This document shows, piece by piece, positions 41,339 to 52,385 of a stretch of 64,000 nt of DNA. This DNA comes from Ornithodoros turicata (Eukaryota; Arthropoda; Arachnida; Ixodida; Argasidae), in assembly GCF_037126465.1 (NCBI RefSeq), contig NC_088202.1:131020123-131084122 (forward strand), read 5' to 3'. Position 1 is the stretch's first letter. The number at the start of each line of letters is the position of its first letter. The position numbers and the translations under genes are program-made. Under the pieces are notes generated by a model. The model was not told the origin of the DNA, did no database searches, and worked only from the letters and a program-made list of their open reading frames with translations.

Positions 41339-42603
41339 AGAGCGCAGGAAACTGCCAACGGCAAAGTTGGAAGAAGTTAGGAGAGCGAAAAGTCTTTTTA
41401 TTTCGTGATTCATTCATCCTTCCATGTCTTGGTGTACTATGAAAACGGAGGACAACACTCCATATTCTTGCTCAGAAATGCTGCTTCTGGACACAAAACT
41501 TACTTCGTGCACACCTGCGTCAAACATGCTCACATTCAAAACTTACTTCGTATTTTCAATTCTTTGTCTTTGCATTTTGCAGTCGTGTACTTGAGTACTT
41601 GACGAAATGACGCAGATGCAGGCTAGTTGGTAGATGAACTCCATAATGTGAAAGCCTGAGACTGTGCACACAGAGTGACGACACGGTGTCGTCCCTCTGT
41701 GTGCCCAGGGTCAGGCTGTTACATTGCGGTCTTGAGTACTTGACGGAGAAGTACTTGACAAAAGACGGAGAAGTACTTGACACAGTATGAAGGACACAAT
41801 TGGAATTGCACTTAAAGTAAAGTACATGAACTCAGCAATGTGCCTAAGACAGTGTTTCAGTACCTGATACTGCCTATCACCGAGCCCATTATGTCCGCCA
41901 CTAGTGCAAATATCGTGTGCACAGTACGAGTGCCGGTATATTTGCGGTAACTCCCCAGAGAAGGGAAGATGAAGGGAAGTGCCTGAGGATGAGAGCTGCC
42001 GATATTTCGAACAGAGACTGTTCTTCTTCTGGGCACGGTCGTCATCATTGGCGTGATATTTAAAGGGTTAGGGATGACGTGTTAAAGGTTCGTTAGAATT
42101 TTGGGTCGACAGCCCAAGGGACGAAAAGGTCCATGCAGTCTTTTACGACAGAGGTTACCGGTTCTCTGGGTGTTCTTCTGTATATGCTATATGCCCGATG
42201 CCCTAACGTAACCTAACCTAACCTTTCCCTCCTATTTTTTTATGTAATAGACATATCCCCCCGCCCCCATTCCGTCCCCCCAATTCCGTCGCGAAAGACA
42301 AACTCAAACGGCGAGGAACTAAACTGCTCTATACTTTGCACGGTGGAATACTGTTCCTTTCTCTAGAAGGGAAGGGACTTTGTCTTTCGCGACGGAATCG
42401 GGCACATAGCACACAGAGTAAAACGCATACTACGTACGTGGATTTGGTCGTGTTAATCAAATGGCCCATACGGTGTTTTAACCATCAAGGTTGAAATAAA
42501 AGGTTGAAATTCTTAGATCGGCGAGCGCCGAGATAGCTCGTTTAATAACAGGATACATTTGGGTGTGTTGGAGAGGCATATTTGAACTAGCACCGAACGC
42601 AGC
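41339..42603. repeat. Segmental duplication X, copy B
   Basis: Matches 20819-23390 without the MITE and the 1076-bp insertion, so it preserves both empty sites. A near-perfect hairpin, ACACAGAGTGACGACAC with its complement, lies at 41668-41701. Confidence 0.9.
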
Positions 42604-43289
42604 AGAGAACAGACGCGAACAGGATGAGGACGTTTGTGTTTGCTATTTTTCTTTCCCTGTTTCAGTCTGTTCCCTGTTTTTTGTTGCGCTCACTGTTAGT
42701 TTAAATAGCATATCCAGCATACCTATAGCACCGTTGTTGGGAAAGAGAGAGGAAAGTGGAGATGTTAGCCGCTCGGTGCAGCGAGCTGCTCCAGAGCATT
42801 TTGTGTATAATTATTCATCTCCGTAATGTTATGTATCGTGTACATGTACCTCATTCCGCACTTGACGCAGCGCGTACGGGACCAGGATGAAAAGAAAAGC
42901 CCATAATATGTCGCGACAGTCGACCCGCGGCGCCACGCCCAAGCTTAGCATTTATGGCAGAGTTGGAACTTTTAAGGCGGCCGCGTTAATCATGTCTATC
43001 GATTTCCTACCGCTGTCTCCTCGGGTTTCAAAAAATGGCTTGAATGGCATTTACTCGGCTTCATCAGGGAAGTAGACCCCACAGCTCCTTATCTTCGATG
43101 TACGCCGTACATAAAACGGTCTATAAGAAGGGTAGTTTTTTCCCGCTCGTTGACATCTAAGACGTTTCGTAGCCTTTAAGGCGTCCCCCTGGACTTGCGA
43201 TGTGTCCACGTTGGCACCCTTGAGTCATAGGCGGAGGTAAGAGGTATCGCATTTTAGATTTAGCTCCCCGCCGATGGACATCAGTATAG
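42604..43289. other. Non-coding stretch
   Basis: No gene or repeat recognised. Confidence 0.35.
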
Positions 43290-43605
43290 GCTAGCATGGT
43301 CGTAGAGAGCATGAGCGTGTATTCATAGCAGCGACATTCTCTACAATACTCCAGCGGAAGATGCGAAAGACGTCACAGTTTTCTGCTACCAGGTAAGCGC
43401 GAGCACTGAAAGTCATGACTTTTCGTGCACTGCTAACCGTGAGGAATATCCCACAGCGCAGCCACAAACTGTTTCGTAGCAGATGACAAGAAAAGTCGCA
43501 GACGCAGTCGCCTGCTATATTCTCCTCGCCGAACACTGTAAACGTGGACGTTCCCGTGGACGTCGCCATTATTTGAACCGCAGCGCCGTCTAGCTGGGGA
43601 AGCAC
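43290..43605 (-). repeat. Diverged repeat with 104-codon ORF, relative at 58920-59110
   Basis: The minus frame contains CVCDFSCHLLRNSLW, SSARKVMTFSARAY and DVFRIFRWSIVENV. The plus strand at 58920-59110 gives CVCSGRLLRNILW, SSAREDMTFSTCTY and DVFRVFR then SILSNV in one frame. The similarity is seen at both DNA and protein level. The second copy lies inside a hAT element. The nature of the family is unknown. Confidence 0.6.
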
Positions 43606-44029
43606 GTTGAAGGCTGTTTACCGCACATGCCAGAGAGAAGGAAAACTCACGGGACGTATGCTTCCTCCATGGTATCGCTTTCCTCCTTGCTGGAATGTGC
43701 TGGGTGCGAAAGCGCTGGGGGGGGGGGGGGAGGCTGGCTGGAAAACGGTGTATACGCGTATACTGCCAGCCATGGCTTCAAACCTTTATCTAAGTGGGGG
43801 TGGCCGTACGCCACTGCCAATATTCTGACACCGTGCAATGGTCAATATCACACATGGCGGAACTTCTGCTCGCACCTTTAGCAGGGTCCTGCCTTTTCTT
43901 TCACTGGAATATGCTGTGGAGATGTCGCTCATGTAACTACACAGTGACCGGAATGACATGTCAGGCACGACATGTTAAAAGGAGATAAATTGATGTTCTG
44001 AGGCTGGAGCAACATAGAACAAAGATAAA
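43606..44029. other. Non-coding stretch with poly-G run
   Basis: A 13-14 base G run at about 43718-43731. Nothing else recognised. Confidence 0.35.
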
Positions 44030-44130
44030 CAGAGATACAAACAAAGCCTCAAAGATGTGGGTTCGATCCCTACAGCTGGTTAACCTTTTCAGTGACTTTC
44101 ATCTTTCATGTTAAAAGGTTTCGGTACGTT
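44030..44130 (+). mobile_element. SINE remnant with B box
   Basis: GGTTCGATCCC (B box, 44061) is followed by CTACAGCTGGTTAACC and TTTTCAGTGACTTTCATC, a tRNA-derived SINE body. The A box is not clear. Confidence 0.6.
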
Positions 44131-44253
44131 TGGTATTTTTCATTCATCCTTTAAGATGTCCTAGTACGTGATGGTGAGTACACCTGTGCGACAAGAAGTT
44201 GTTAGTATTCTTCAAATTTCGGATATATTTTGTACAAGCGCGAGAAGTTTATA

Positions 44254-45023
44254 CAGTCGACCCGCGTTTATCCGGACTTCGTTTATCCGGATCCTGCGCT
44301 ATCTGGACAAAAAAGCATGGGGAAAGATTTCTCCCCATGTATTTCGCCCTCGTTTATCCGGACTTCAGCTTCCGGACTCGGAGTAGAATTCCAGGGAACA
44401 GAAGTGACTACTACCCAACAATCGGCTTCAGTTTTCCGGTCATTGTCCAGGAAGGACACTTGGCCCACACCTAGTCAAGGGAGGTCGAAGGCCCTGGTCG
44501 TGGCCTCCTTTTTACTGACACAAAGAGGGTGTTGCTATGAAGAATCTTCTCCCTTTCCGACTTTGCACGTTACACAAAAGCAATCCACTGAGCAGTCTGG
44601 TCATTTCAGACTGAGAAGGTCCGCAACGAGGACCCCTGCGCTGCAATCACAGATGACGACATCGTCGGCGTCGTCGCTTCCGATTGTGTTCAAGAAGAAT
44701 CTGATGATGAAAGTGGGGGGGCACCAGCTGTGCCGGTAGAAACTCCGCGGGCGGCACTGAGAACAGCGCTAGTATTTACCAGGCAACAAAACAATATTTC
44801 GCAAGTTAATACCATTAGCAAAGGTTTGCAAGAACTGAATGAGTGTATTAGAAGGAAACAGATGACAATGGATAGTTTTCTGTGTGATGGTCAATAAAGA
44901 TGTGTCAATGGTGAATGTCCTTTTAGGATCACTCTGGATTTTCGTGTTCCACTTATCCGGTTCCCCCGGAATCCGGACATTTTCACAGGAAGCGAGGGCG
45001 CCCGGATAAACGCGGGTCGGCTG
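44254..45023 (+). mobile_element. pogo/Tigger-like element, 770 bp, internally deleted
   Basis: Ends CAGTCGACCCGCGTTTATCC and CAGCCGACCCGCGTTTATCC (complement), with TA outside each (44252 and 45024). TTTATCCGG recurs in the left subterminal region. The inside keeps only the end of a transposase gene. Confidence 0.92.
44602..44897 (+). pseudogene. Tigger-like transposase C-terminal tail
   Basis: A frame open from 44602 (after a stop) to TAA at 44895 reads NEDPCAAITDDDIVGVV, an acidic run (QEESDDES), then ALVFTRQQNNISQVN and LNECIRRKQMTMDSFL. DDDIV, an acidic run, a heptad-like helix and K..Q.T...F are the usual tail of pogo/Tigger transposases. The stop codon lies inside AATAAA (44893-44898). 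The DDD catalytic core is deleted, so it is inactive. Confidence 0.75.
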
Positions 45024-45124
45024 TAGTAGTAGTTGCAAAAGAACGCGCTGGACTACGATGCTACGGTGCACACGCGCTGCCAGGAAGCCGCTCCTGGATG
45101 AGTACGTAACTGTACGTGCGAGTA

Positions 45125-45340
45125 CAGATCTAGACAAAGGTTTACGGAACACCGGAGCAGCGTATATTTTCATTGGAGCGACATCCTTGCAGCGAACGGG
45201 AGCAGATAAACTTAGACAGGTGACTGAGTATTCCAGGCGCCTCTCACTAAGTGCGCGCACTCCCGTTCAATGCCAATAGGGTGCCGCCCCGATCAAGAAA
45301 TACGTCGCTCTGGTGTTCCGTAAACTTTTGGCGGGGCCTG
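45125..45340. mobile_element. 216-bp TIR element (MITE), relative of 24576-24790
   Basis: Ends share TTTACGGAACACC and its complement; TA flanks at 45123 and 45341. Same length class and core as the element beside copy 4, but the outer 15 bases have diverged. Confidence 0.85.
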
Positions 45341-45479
45341 TACCTGCCACTACCTGTTCCTTTTTCGTTAATTGAGCAGGTTCGCGTACTAGCCTAACGG
45401 TCCTTCCTCATACAGCTACACTTCAACACCAACCTTTGTTTTGTACCTTAAACAAAGGCAGCAAACATACGCAACACGT

Positions 45480-45606
45480 ATGCGATAAGTTTAGAACAAT
45501 AGAAATATGGCAGTCGTCGAAACAGCCAGACAGTGGCGGGACTCGGACCCCGCATCTCTCGATTGTTGGTCGAGTGCGGGGACCAATTACGCTATACGCT
45601 GACATC
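45480..45606 (-). mobile_element. tRNA-like SINE head or tRNA pseudogene
   Basis: On the minus strand an A-box-like TAGCGTAATTGG, a hairpin CTCGA-CCAACAA-TCGAG placed as an anticodon arm (AAC, but C instead of U at position 33), and GGTCCGAGTCC (B box) span 45605-45533, followed by a non-tRNA tail. A functional tRNA is unlikely. Confidence 0.6.
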
Positions 45607-45700
45607 TGCTTTCTGACGATTCACTGAGGGACCCCACTCAAATGACGGTACACGCCCACTCTCGCCCATCACATTCTCGCCTACATTTCTTCTTGTAAAC

Positions 45701-45790
45701 ACACACACACGCGCACACGCACACATACACGCACACATACACGCACACATACACGCACACATACACGCGCACATACACACACCACACACA
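45701..45790. repeat. CA-rich minisatellite
   Basis: About four copies of a 12-base ACACATACACGC-type unit follow an (AC)n run. Confidence 0.9.
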
Positions 45791-45876
45791 CTGTACGAGG
45801 CAGCGGTATCTAGTGAACACGAAGGAAAGTTACCTGTAGTGCAAATCAAGCCTGAGCCGATGACCTTCTCCCTAGC

Positions 45877-46400
45877 TAGAGATGCAAAATTTCCGGAAAT
45901 TTCGAATCGCTCGAAAAAAAAAAACAGTTTTTCTTCGTTATTTATTTATTTATTTATTTTTTGAAAAATGGAAACAAACGCGGTTACTGCTGAGTCGAAG
46001 CATTGCCGGCCAAGCCACGGCATACAATGAGCTACTAACTTTAGTAGTGTTCACCCTTTAGGCATAAATGCAGAGCAGAGCATCCCATGAGACTGCTGTC
46101 TACTCAGCGATAGATAATTGGAACAACCCGTCCACTCCGACCAGGACTCCGACATTATGTGAACGCGACGGCGATCACTCTGAGTAGCCAGACGGAGCTC
46201 TAAGTTGGTGGTTGTTGGAGGGTTAGAGGCACCCAAGGCACTGTTGGCGGATTGGAGCGCATCGAAGGCACGAAATTTAACATTTTTTAGTTTTTTTCGC
46301 GTGGAAATCTTGGGCAATTTTTCCGGAGACGAGGAAAAAACCGAAGAAAACTGTTTTCCCCCAAAAATTTCCGTGTTTTTTCCGGAGCTTCGCATCTCTA
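45877..46400. mobile_element. TIR element, hAT-like, 524 bp
   Basis: TAGAGATGCAAAATTTCCGG and TAGAGATGCGAAGCTCCGG (complement) form the ends. The 8-bp flanks (TCCCTAGC, TTTCTACC) agree at only five positions, so the duplication is decayed or absent. Confidence 0.7.
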
Positions 46401-47849
46401 TTTCTACCTCTCTACGTTATGAATGAAATGCATGTCAAACTTCATTTCTTTTCTATGTTCTAAAAAATGGGTTGCTGGTTCGGGTGCCCGCACAGGAATC
46501 GTGCCATCGGCATTATCACGCTTAGCACTCGCAAGAGCAGCATAATGTACTGTAAGTTCCAGTACATGAGAATGGCTGGCAGGTGTCTTATCGCTGACGT
46601 GCTACTATTCCGCATAGTTGAGAGGAAGAATACGGCCTCTCGCTCCACTCCCATGAACTCACATTTCCAGTTACATTGTTCTGCTTGGGAGTCAGCTGCG
46701 TGCTCTATTTCGTCCGTGCTGGCGCCTGAAAACTCGGCTTTGCCTTCGATCTCACACGTTGTACTTTTTATCCTCCCGCGAATAAAAAGCTGAGAAGAAA
46801 CAGAATAGAAGAAAGAAAGAAAGGCCGAATCATTGACGATACGTTTCTGCATACCTTACACACAGCCTTCGAGGCAAGTATCTCGCTCTCTGCGAGTCTG
46901 CGTGAACGTGCCCTACATATTATTATAGGCTGCTCATTTTCTCAGCGCATCTTTTCCAAAAGAGAGCCAATCGTAAAGTTTGTCTGCGGCAAAGATATCG
47001 AAGCAGCAAGAGAAAGGGAATCCAATCGAAGAAAAAGCTGCCTTGTCTCCCTACCCGGGGAAGCAGAACGCCTGTCGATGTGGTGGATGTGTCGGCCAAA
47101 TCCCTGTCGCGTGATTGCTCCTAATGTGGCACCCCGGCGATTGCTCGCTGCTCACGCCAAGCGACAACCTGGATGGATTAGACGACGGTCCCCGCCCATC
47201 GCTGGTTGCCTTTTTACGTGCGTTCATTAGCGCGTTGTGGTTGGTTGTTGGCTGGCGTGGGGCAGGTGGACAATGACGCTTGTCTGCTGGATGTTTCCTT
47301 GCATCACTTCTGGAGAAACGCTCTTTTCTTTATCGTGCCTCGATGCCAGCCTCAGTGACTTTCAAAACTTTTCTCTTTCAGAACTTTCAGGACTCCGGAA
47401 ACTTCTGGACGTCGAGTAGTAATATTAGGAGGTCCCGTCCCCTCATTAGAGTGTGTGTTAAAAGTGGTAATTGTTTTACTTCTATGAGGCTTTCATGCGT
47501 TCTTAATGGTCATACTGACATGTTGTGAAGAACGAGAGGCAGCGTGGGGTTGCGGAGCGTGAAACGTTTTCACACACACACAGAGAGAGAGAGGAGAGAG
47601 AGAGGAGCTTGGGGCTCTCCGTTTTGAAAGGCGAAGGCAAACATCGCTGGGAACATCGCAGCTTCGCTTTGTTCTTCTGTGTGTGAATGTGAGCGTGCAG
47701 GGAAGAAAAATGGAAAAGAGAATGGGCTAGAGTGAACGTTGTGGTGTAGCTTCACCCGCTACAAATTTGTGTCGTGAACTGCAGCGTTGCCTTATAGAAG
47801 AAAAAAAAAAAGGAACGAAAAAAAAAAAAATTCGGATCTACCGACCCCG
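46401..47849. other. No confident gene; unrecognised ORFs
   Basis: A 130-codon minus ORF (46460-46852) overlaps a 108-codon plus ORF; neither resembles a known family. Simple repeats (CA)n and (GA)n lie at 47571-47605. A-runs at 47800-47830 precede the exon candidate. Confidence 0.3.
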
Positions 47850-47998
47850 TGAGCGACGACCATTTCGCAATGTTTTGAAACAGTATTTTCGGACAGCTCT
47901 TCACGTAAAACGAGTATGTCGTCGTCGACCGTGAATCTCTTGCGGGATATGCCGCTCATGTCAGGAATCTGTGGCCTCCTGTTGTTGACAGCCGCCAT
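47850..47998 (-). CDS. Possible 5' exon of a Myb/SANT-like protein
   Basis: From ATG 47998 the minus frame reads MAAVNNRRPQIPDMSGIS, then RKRFTVDDDILVLREEL. The latter resembles the first helix of Myb/SANT-like DNA-binding domains of transposon-derived host genes (RxFTxxDDIxLLREV). A GGTAGAT sequence after HGVG at about 47847 could be a 5' splice site. No downstream exon is visible before the A/T runs, and expected domain residues are missing, so it may be a fragment. Confidence 0.3.
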
Positions 47999-48176
47999 TG
48001 CACTGAAACGAGGAGTCTGGGAAAACGATCCCGCTTCAAGGCTACCGTGAGTCGTACGTCCGTAAGACGTACCCTTCCACACTCGATTCTCTGCGCTCTG
48101 GTTGGCTGGTGCCGGTAGGGGGTCGAAGTCGGGAAGCGTCTGCGGTCCACTAAAACCTTCCAACAGTAGCAGAGTC

Positions 48177-48359
48177 TTAGTATATCGGGCGCGGTCACTT
48201 TTGCGTACGTAAGGGATAGCGTGGTGTTTCTGCGCAATGCGTGAAGCTCTGTTTGTTTTTTGCGCATGCGCAGAACCACCCTTATCGCTTACGCTATCCC
48301 TTCGCTATCGCAACGCTATCCCTTACGTAAAGCAAATGCGATAGCGTACGATATACTAA
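48177..48359. mobile_element. 183-bp TIR element (MITE)
   Basis: TTAGTATATCG and its complement form the ends; TACGTAAGGGATAGCG and GGGATAGCG recur four times in both orientations, giving a hairpin. The site duplication is unclear. Confidence 0.75.
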
Positions 48360-50030
48360 AACTCAGTAATATTTACGTTTTTTTTTCATAAATCACGTTT
48401 TTTTTTCATAATCTTTCTACGGTACACCCAGTAACTCACCTAACCTCCCACGCCCATCCCTTTTAAACTGTTAGAGCAAGAGCTGAACCGTGAAATTGAC
48501 AGAAGAAGATAACGCGGCCGGCACACAGGAAATGAACGACGCCGGCACACAGGAAATTGACACTTAAAATTTATCGACGTGCGGTCTTCCGAAACGATCT
48601 CGAAAAGTGAAAGAACGCAGCAATTATTGAAGAAACCGAAACGATTTTGAGGAACGCAAAAGAAGAAACATCTCGAGAAGAACGAATCCGAAACTAAAAA
48701 ACAACCTCGAAGTATAGGGTGCGTGGCGCGTGAGTCCATTTCTGGTTGCAAACAAGGTTTGCTTTTGTTCTGTGATTAAGTGTAGCAATTCCGCGCTCGT
48801 GGTATTGGGTAAGGTTTGTTTTGTGGCTGCAGACCAGGAAGCGTGTCCCCCATTAAATTGCCTTGTGCCAGAAAGGGTTTCTAAGGGAAAACACTCGACT
48901 TTCCGGGCTTCAGCTCCGAGCTATATGCGAGGCGGATAGCTCTCGTTGGAAGAATTTCCCCGGATAAATGGGACAGTTAGCAGAGCGGAACGCTAGAAAA
49001 AACAGTGGATGCTATAAAGAGAGTTTGTCTCTGCGTTCTACGCGGTTGGTGAATGTGAGGGTCCTTACCTGCACAGGACAGTCGCATGGTCATACAGGAT
49101 GTTTTCCAGTCGACAGGAGAGGAAATGGTTCAGATGTTTAGACAGTGAGCTTGCTGGTTGCTAGTGTTGACATGTGAGAAAAGGAGAATTTGAAATAGAT
49201 AAAAGAGGGTGAAATGTTGGCACGAAAGAGCAGCACTGGTTTCATTTCGACGGCATTCCACTTAACCAAAAAGTGAAAAGCGCTAAAACATGGACCACGT
49301 GACGTCTCAAAATAGCCGTGGGGTGAGACAGTATGAACTTATTGAAAAAATAACATTCATTTCTGTTTGCAATATATTAAACCGTTGCTCGAGAGGCTGG
49401 GGAGCGTGTATCTGCTCGATAACTTGACGTGACTTGAGATATGTACTTGGGACTTGATATATGTATGTTGAGAGAGAAGGAATTGGCGCAATGACTCCCA
49501 TGCTGTACGCGCAGACCCCTTTATAGGTAGCTAGATAGATACAGAAAGGGAGACGAAGTTGGATACCTTACTAGTGCGGCCACCCACCCCAGAGGATTTC
49601 GTGCTAGTTCTAAGCTTTAGTTTAGTTTAAAAGAACGCGGCAGGACTCATATTGTTAAGTAAGAGCACTACAGCACAAGGCGTGGGATCATCTCTGTAGA
49701 TGTGGTCAGTCCCTCAGCTGCATATTTTCAACGAACCAAGAAAAAGAGCGATATAATTATGGATGTTGGTTGCTTCTGAGCGTGTTGTAAGTTCCGCTTC
49801 TATAGTGTAGTATAAAAATGCTGGAGCGAAGGCAGCGTTCAGTCTCATGGCATTGATCACCAGCTCCGAGGGCCGTTGCTTCCTGGACAAAAGAAGTGTT
49901 GGAAGAAGAGCAAAGGATACATAATGTGCCGTGTTACAGTGTAGTACCGGACCTGACAGCATTGCTCGTTGAGCTGCCATGGGAACTTCTCTAGACTGGA
50001 CGAAGGCTACCAGGTTTGATGTTGCACGCA
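48360..50030. other. Non-coding stretch
   Basis: A short tandem repeat of CGGCACACAGGAAAT lies at 48518 and 48542. No gene recognised. Confidence 0.35.
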
Positions 50031-50549
50031 CACTCTATGAAAAAAAGGAGTAAAATGGGAAGTAATTGCAGCTTCTAGTCCCCTAGACTGCAATTACTCC
50101 CCATTTTGGTCCCCTAACCCCGACATTGACTCCCCAGGACTGCAAATTGTCACTGAACTTCGCAAATGGTCTTCCGAATGCAACAGTCTATGTAAATATG
50201 TGCTCTTGGTCAATTTGATGGCATAAGTCTGTATTACTCAGCCAACATAGCAATTTTCCACTCCTACACAGTAAGAAACAGTTAGCGCTTCTTTCTTCAC
50301 AAATTGTGCCCTATGTATGTCGTAAGATTTTATATCACTCGACATATCACTGTTGGCTGTTTGATTCGAAGTATTGCATACATGCACACGAATTTTGTTC
50401 CTGAGACCCTTAAAACAGAGCGTGAAATGCAGTCTCCACTCTGTGACATTCATTTTCCCCCGTGCATTTACTCCCGAATGAGACTATTTTCTGGGCAATG
50501 CATTTGCTCCCCAAAAGGAGGAAAAGTACTCCTTTTTTTTCTTAGAGTG
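50031..50549. mobile_element. TIR element (MITE), 519 bp, related to 21773 family
   Basis: CACTCTATGAAAAAAAGGAG and CACTCTAAGAAAAAAAAGGA (complement) form the ends. Inside, TAATTGCAG..CTGCAATTA pairs near 50062-50096. The interior (50150-50450) is unrelated to the 292-bp element. Target duplication not identified. Confidence 0.8.
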
Positions 50550-52242
50550 CAGTGTTGATGGGTCAAGGCTTTTCTCAACATGTATTCCGTACGAATACAC
50601 GTCGGAAATTGTTTGATGAAGTCCGTTTGCTACGCTGTTCTGGTTGCAAGCAGTTGTGCTTCAGCGTACACTGAAGCAGGTAAGTACCGGAAGGTAAGAG
50701 GCTACACAGAACTAGAAGATGCGAGATTTCAACCAATGGAGTTTGTGTGGTGCGTAAACCCTGAAAAGACAGATAGCAGAATTCCCCCAAATAAGTCGGG
50801 ACGCACACACACACACACATCGCACCTGCTGGCACGTGCAAGCCCTCGTACTCAATAAGGAAGATAACAGCAACAACAACTTTATTTTGAGATGGAGAGT
50901 GGGGAGGATAAGGAAGTTAAAACTGTGATGCACTCACCACCTTTCTGTTCCGTAATATTGCATACAGACTATTTCCCGCCCTTCATAGCGCCTCCAGACA
51001 TAACCAGCAATTTAGAGCTTCCACTTTTATCAACTGTCTTTCCTGGGATGGTCTGTCAACGACATACCTTGCAGGTCATCATTCTTCGACACATTTGGAA
51101 GCCTCCGCAGCAAAATCACATCCCTCAGTTACATTTCTGCTTCGTCGGCTGACCTATTATTATGACCCTGTGCTCGCCTCGCAAGTTGAAGGCGAGCCTG
51201 TGATGGATAACTCGGCAACCGCAAATTCTTGCTGCACTACTCAGCTTGGGGCGCGCTGGAGCATGTCACATGTGGGAGCCGTACCTGCATAATTTGTGCT
51301 CCACGCCTTTGCCAACATCAGGGGACTGCGCATATTTTCGCCCGCGGGTAGGTGTTAGACTGACTGATGAAGGTGCAGAAGTTGGAGGGCTATTAGCTCT
51401 CAAAGTAGACAGGTAGGAACGAGAAAGATATGAAGTGAAAGTGCAGGGAAGGAAACAGATTTCGCAGCAATTCCGAATAAATACGTCGATGATAAAAGTT
51501 GGCCCACCCCTCGTACAGGCGAGTTATGCAGGCAAAGCACGATTTACAGGAGATGACTCGTTTGCGTTTCACTGTGTTGTGCTTGTGCTCAACTTTTCTC
51601 CGTTTGGGGTCGCCTTTGGAGCAGGTAAATCTGAGCTGTAAGTGAGGTGCCCTAATAACGCAAGGAGTCACCAACCAGAGGTGTACGCGGGTACTGTGCT
51701 ATCCACGGATACGCTAAGATATCTGCACGGAATCCTGATTTGCGGATAGAAATGCAAATGTTTCGAAATCGCGGTGATACAATACGGATAAAGCCGCTCG
51801 CGTTTGCGGTACCCCCGGGTAGCCGCGTTTTATCCGCAAATGAGCATTACTGCCTCTGCCGACGCCCCTAATGGGGAGACATAATTCGCAGCATGCAGTG
51901 AATCCCAAGATAGTTGTCAGGTGCGCCATCCGTTGCATTGCTGAGCCTTTAAATGCGTTATCGGGCAACTCTAGATGACATAACGTCCCTGAGAGGGATT
52001 GTACGCTAAGACGTAGGAACATTTGTAAGATAACAGTTTCGTTACGCAGGTTATTTCCTACAAATGCAATTTGCTGTGGATGTGTGGATATACTGAATAT
52101 CTGCGCGGATGCAGGTACACCTATTTCAACTTGCGCGGTCGCGGACCTTACATGCGCGTATATTGTGTCAGTCCTATCTGTGCTTGCCGCATCAATAACC
52201 ACGATTACCATTCGTCAAATATGGGCACATTTGAAACCATCT
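50550..52242. other. Non-coding stretch
   Basis: A (CA)n run at 50803-50818. No gene recognised in the short ORFs. Confidence 0.35.
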
Positions 52243-52385
52243 ACTCTCTCTCTCTCTCTCTCTCTTTATTGTTAAGGCGAGAGCTGCCGATATTTCGAAC
52301 AGAGATGGTTCGTCTTCTGGTCGCCCATAAGAGAACAGACTCTGTTCGATATATCGCGGGCTCTCGTGCGGAGGCTCTTCCAATA
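52243..52385. repeat. (TC)n run followed by an imperfect palindrome
   Basis: The CT run ends at 52266; GCGAGAGCTGCCGATATTTC (52273-52292) faces GATATATCGCGGGCTCTCGT (52350-52369). The first arm also occurs in segments X (21406 and 41990). Confidence 0.75.

Noticed and set aside
45701..45790. Regularly spaced repeats that could suggest a CRISPR-like array
   Set aside because: It is a short CA-rich minisatellite with no spacers, in a eukaryotic genome.
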